From positions 1 to 8,824 of the forward strand of contig JAGVNP010000246.1 of the NCBI GenBank assembly GCA_020053185.1: a DNA stretch of 8,824 nucleotides. The letters run 5' to 3'. Under the pieces are notes generated by a model that saw only the letters and a list, made by a program, of their open reading frames with translations, made no database searches and had not been told where the DNA came from. This stretch comes from Deltaproteobacteria bacterium. GTDB lineage: Bacteria > Desulfobacterota > Desulfomonilia > UBA1062. Within the stretch, counting starts at the first letter, position 1. The number at the start of each line of letters is the position of its first letter. A program made the translations under genes and the position numbers. This document shows positions 6,566-8,824 of this stretch, piece after piece.

Positions 6566-6908
6566 CTGTGGCTATCTGCATCAAAATGGTGTCTATCTTC
6601 GTCCCATAGTCGAATGATTTATCGTACATAAAAATCAGCTCTGGCACATATTTCAGGCTAAGGACGCCTCTTAGCTCATGCCTGAAAAAACCCTGGGCAG
6701 AAGTTAAGCCCTCGAGAGCATCGTCTGCTCCAGCCTTATCCGCAAGACAGAAAAATACATGAGCGACCTTTAAGTCATGGCTTACCTCAACATCGGTAAT
6801 TGTCACAGTGGCTACCCTCGGATCCTTTACTTTTCGCATAAGAATCTCAGACAGTGTCTCCCGCAAGAGGGTGCTCACTCTTGCCTGTCTCAGGCCACTC
6901 CTTTTCAT
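6546..6908 (-). CDS. rbfA: Ribosome-binding factor A (30S maturation factor)
   Basis: RbfA binds free 30S subunits near the neck and helps the 16S rRNA 5' helix mature, which matters most in the cold. The 120 residues form the family's single KH-like domain. Visible landmarks are the N-terminal RQARVSTLLRETLSEIL helix (7-23), KDPRVATVTITDVEVSHDL (28-46) and the ELRGVLSLKYVPELIFMYDKS region (78-98), which matches the family's 'R-Y-x-P-E-L-x-F-x-x-D' block. The length is normal and nothing is missing. Its ATG overlaps the stop of the YlxP gene (ATGA, 6908-6905), with AGAGG about 10 nt upstream. The C-terminal 20 nt overlap the DHH gene. infB-ylxP-rbfA is a widespread order linking initiation and 30S assembly. 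Confidence 0.96.
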   Translation of the reverse strand: MKRSGLRQARVSTLLRETLSEILMRKVKDPRVATVTITDVEVSHDLKVAHVFFCLADKAGADDALEGLTSAQGFFRHELRGVLSLKYVPELIFMYDKSFDYGTKIDTILMQIATDEEKNR

Positions 6909-7189
6909 ATATGTACTACCTCTCTATAACTCTCGATTACCTCTGAATATGTATGCTGGTAGAAAAAATCCATTATCTTATCCATCTGTGTATTTGTAAA
7001 TTGCGAATCATTGCTTACCACAGCTATACCCAGTGTCGATGCCTGCCATAAATCCTGGTCATCAACTTCTGCAACCGAAATATTCAAATGCCCAAGACGA
7101 TCTTTTATGGATTTCAACACCTTTCGCTTTTCCTTCAGAGAACAGGCTCCCTCTATCCGAATTCTAACCTTTAAAATCCCTATTACCAC
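6905..7189 (-). CDS. DUF503 / YlxP-family protein
   Basis: This is a small protein (94 residues) of the DUF503 family, found beside infB and rbfA in many bacteria; B. subtilis ylxP is the namesake. The family signature is visible: an initial beta strand (GILKVRIRIEGACSLKEKR, 4-22), a helix (KVLKSIKDRLGH) and the stretch SVAEVDDQDLWQASTLGIAVVSND (38-61). Its molecular function is not established to my knowledge; the neighbourhood suggests a role in ribosome assembly or translation, which is inference only. The start is GTG 7189-7187, sharing one base with the infB stop (TAGTG). No strong Shine-Dalgarno sequence is seen, so translation is probably coupled to infB. Its stop overlaps the rbfA start. 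There is no signal peptide or membrane segment. Confidence 0.92.
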   Translation of the reverse strand: MVIGILKVRIRIEGACSLKEKRKVLKSIKDRLGHLNISVAEVDDQDLWQASTLGIAVVSNDSQFTNTQMDKIMDFFYQHTYSEVIESYREVVHI

Positions 7190-8824
7190 TAGAGCGTAGC
7201 TTCCTGCTTTTCCTTGGCATATGTCTCTATCACATCACCCTGTTTGATATCGCCGAACCCTTCCAGGCCGATCCCACACTCATACCCGGCAAGGACTTCT
7301 CTGGCATCATCTTTGAATCTCCTTAAAGAGCCGATCTTTCCTTCATAGATCACTGCATGATCACGTAAAAGCCTAGCGAGACTTGTTCGCGTAATCTTGC
7401 CTTCAACCACCATGCACCCGGCAATGAATCCTATCTTCGGAACCTTAAATACGTCTCTAACTTCTGCCCTGCCTTCAGATACTTCCAAATAGACAGGCTC
7501 CAAAAGCCCTCTTAAGGCCAACCTTATATCTTCTAGAAGATCATAGATCACGGTATACAGACGTATATCGATATTATCTCTTTTTGCGATAATCTTTGCC
7601 TTTGGGTCTGGACGCACATTAAATCCAACAAGGATTGCTTTAGCCGTGGAGGCTAAGAGCACATCGTTTTCCGTAATGCCCCCTATTGCAGAGTGAACGA
7701 TCTGCGTAGTTATGTTTTCGCCGGTATCGATCCGCTTTAGCGCGTCTACGACAGCCTCAACCGATCCATGAACATCGCCTTTCACTATCAGATTAAGCTG
7801 CTTTACTTGCCCTTCTTTAATCTGATCATAGAGCTGGGTAAGAGAAAGCGCTCCCTTTGCTTCTTTTTCTTTAAGCCTAACCCTTTCCTCAAGAAGGTAT
7901 GCTACCATTTCTCTTGCCTTTTTCTCATTGGCAACCACCATGAACTTATCCCCTGCTGCAGGGAGTTCGTTCAACCCAATCAACTCTATTGGCGTGGAGG
8001 GTCCGGCGCTTTGGGCTACAACGCCATTGCAATCAAACATTGCCCTTGCTTTACCCCATTGCATGCCGGCGACAAATACATCGCCCCGGTTCAATGTTCC
8101 TTCTTTAACAAGGACCGTACACATCGGCCCCTTGTTTCTGTCCATCTTGGACTCCAGCACAATTCCCCGAGCCTCTCCTTTAGGGCATGCCTTAAGCTCG
8201 AGAACTTCTGCCTGTAGCAAAACCATCTCCAGCAAATGTTCTACCCCTGTCTTCCTTTTTGCCGAGACCTCTGCAAAAATAGTTTCTCCTCCCCATTGCT
8301 CAGGGACAAGGCCAAGATTGGAGAGCTGTTCCATTACGAGTGCCGGATTTGCTCCTTGCTTATCGATTTTATTGATAGCGACAATGATGGGAACATTTGC
8401 CGCTTTTGCATGGTTTATTGCCTCTTTTGTCTGGTCCATTACCCCATCGTCAGCTGCCACAACCAGAATAACAAAATCTGTGGCAAGCGCTCCCCTTGCC
8501 CGCATAGACGTAAATGCCTCGTGTCCAGGGGTGTCTATAAAAGTTATAAGCTTGCCCTTGCACTGTGCCTGATACGCGCCAATATGCTGGGTAATTCCGC
8601 CGGATTCGCTTTCCGTCACGTTTGTTGAACGTATGGCATCCAGCAGCGTTGTCTTTCCGTGGTCTACATGCCCCATTACCGTGACAATCGGTGATCGCGG
8701 GGCCAAGTCCTCAGGGCTGCACTCAAGCGGAGCAAATATATCTTGTTTCATCTCATCCTTTGCTGCCTCAATCTCATGCCCGAGTTCCGTAGCAACAATA
8801 GTTGCTTCGTCTACCCCTATAAAT
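7189..8824 (-). CDS. infB: Translation initiation factor IF-2 (N-terminal part beyond window)
   Basis: IF2 is the GTPase that brings fMet-tRNA to the 30S P site and promotes subunit joining. The frame is open to the right edge, with 544 codons visible. The ATG at 8751 is internal: the 24 codons before it read as the usual pre-G-domain segment (EATIVATELGHEIE, just inside the edge). Counting from that Met, the G domain has the P loop GHVDHGKTT (27-35), the switch I segment GGITQHIGAY (51-60), DTPGH (73-77), NKID (127-130) and SAK (163-165). Domain II (about 195-285), domain III (about 315-400) and the fMet-tRNA-binding C-terminal domain ending GYECGIGLEGFGDIKQGDVIE follow. All GTPase motifs are intact. 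The missing part is the variable N-terminal extension. Its TAG stop shares one base with the next gene's GTG. Confidence 0.98.
   Translation of the reverse strand, partial: FIGVDEATIVATELGHEIEAAKDEMKQDIFAPLECSPEDLAPRSPIVTVMGHVDHGKTTLLDAIRSTNVTESESGGITQHIGAYQAQCKGKLITFIDTPGHEAFTSMRARGALATDFVILVVAADDGVMDQTKEAINHAKAANVPIIVAINKIDKQGANPALVMEQLSNLGLVPEQWGGETIFAEVSAKRKTGVEHLLEMVLLQAEVLELKACPKGEARGIVLESKMDRNKGPMCTVLVKEGTLNRGDVFVAGMQWGKARAMFDCNGVVAQSAGPSTPIELIGLNELPAAGDKFMVVANEKKAREMVAYLLEERVRLKEKEAKGALSLTQLYDQIKEGQVKQLNLIVKGDVHGSVEAVVDALKRIDTGENITTQIVHSAIGGITENDVLLASTAKAILVGFNVRPDPKAKIIAKRDNIDIRLYTVIYDLLEDIRLALRGLLEPVYLEVSEGRAEVRDVFKVPKIGFIAGCMVVEGKITRTSLARLLRDHAVIYEGKIGSLRRFKDDAREVLAGYECGIGLEGFGDIKQGDVIETYAKEKQEATL

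Noticed and set aside
7928..8572. Plus-strand open frame of 214 codons opposite infB
   Set aside because: It is antisense to the IF2 G domain and domain II. Its Ser/Ala/Pro-rich product resembles no family I know.
8749..8751. ATG at 8751 as the infB start
   Set aside because: The frame continues open and conserved-looking to the right edge, and IF2 always has more sequence before its G domain, so this Met is internal.

Overview
This window is a stretch of a bacterial translation and RNA-turnover operon, read right to left: every credible gene is on the minus strand. In transcription order it holds infB (its 5' part lies beyond the right edge), a DUF503/YlxP-family gene, rbfA, a DHH/DHHA1 phosphoesterase gene of the NrnA type, truB, rpsO, pnp and a single-domain M16 zinc peptidase gene. 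A separate minus-strand gene follows at the left edge, encoding a YdjI-like SPFH-domain protein with a C-terminal zinc ribbon. It has its own good sigma-70-type promoter. The base composition looks intermediate. Gene order resembles the nusA-infB-rbfA-truB-rpsO-pnp cluster of Firmicutes and many other bacteria, but ribF, usually found between truB and rpsO, is missing here. The order, the divergent TruB and an in-gene 7-nt tandem repeat would fit an uncultured candidate-phylum bacterium (Omnitrophota-like lineages come to mind). That is only an impression; the window does not settle the taxonomy.

Layout on the minus strand. infB runs from the right edge to 7189 and its stop overlaps the GTG start of the YlxP gene by 1 nt. 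YlxP and rbfA overlap by 4 nt (ATGA), rbfA and the DHH gene by 20 nt, and the DHH gene and truB by 19 nt. The only sizeable gap inside the operon is 73 nt between truB and rpsO, which holds a purine-rich leader, a strong ribosome-binding site and a small dyad. rpsO and pnp are 5 nt apart, and pnp and the M16 gene overlap by 4 nt (ATGA). An 80-nt gap then carries a TTGACA-17 nt-TAAGAT promoter for the SPFH gene. No stretch over 300 bases lacks a gene.

How the genes fit together. IF2 places initiator tRNA on the 30S subunit, RbfA matures 16S rRNA, S15 is a primary 16S-binding protein, and TruB makes pseudouridine 55 in tRNA. PNPase degrades RNA from the 3' end, and NrnA-type enzymes remove the short oligonucleotides left behind. 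The M16 peptidase is a frequent neighbour of pnp, but its substrate is not known from context. The SPFH protein appears to be a separate transcription unit.

This is mostly an ordinary housekeeping region; I did not find a convincing undescribed system. The observation most worth checking is a 7-nt tandem repeat inside the DHH phosphoesterase coding sequence. Its unit is not a multiple of three, so gain or loss of one copy would shift the frame.
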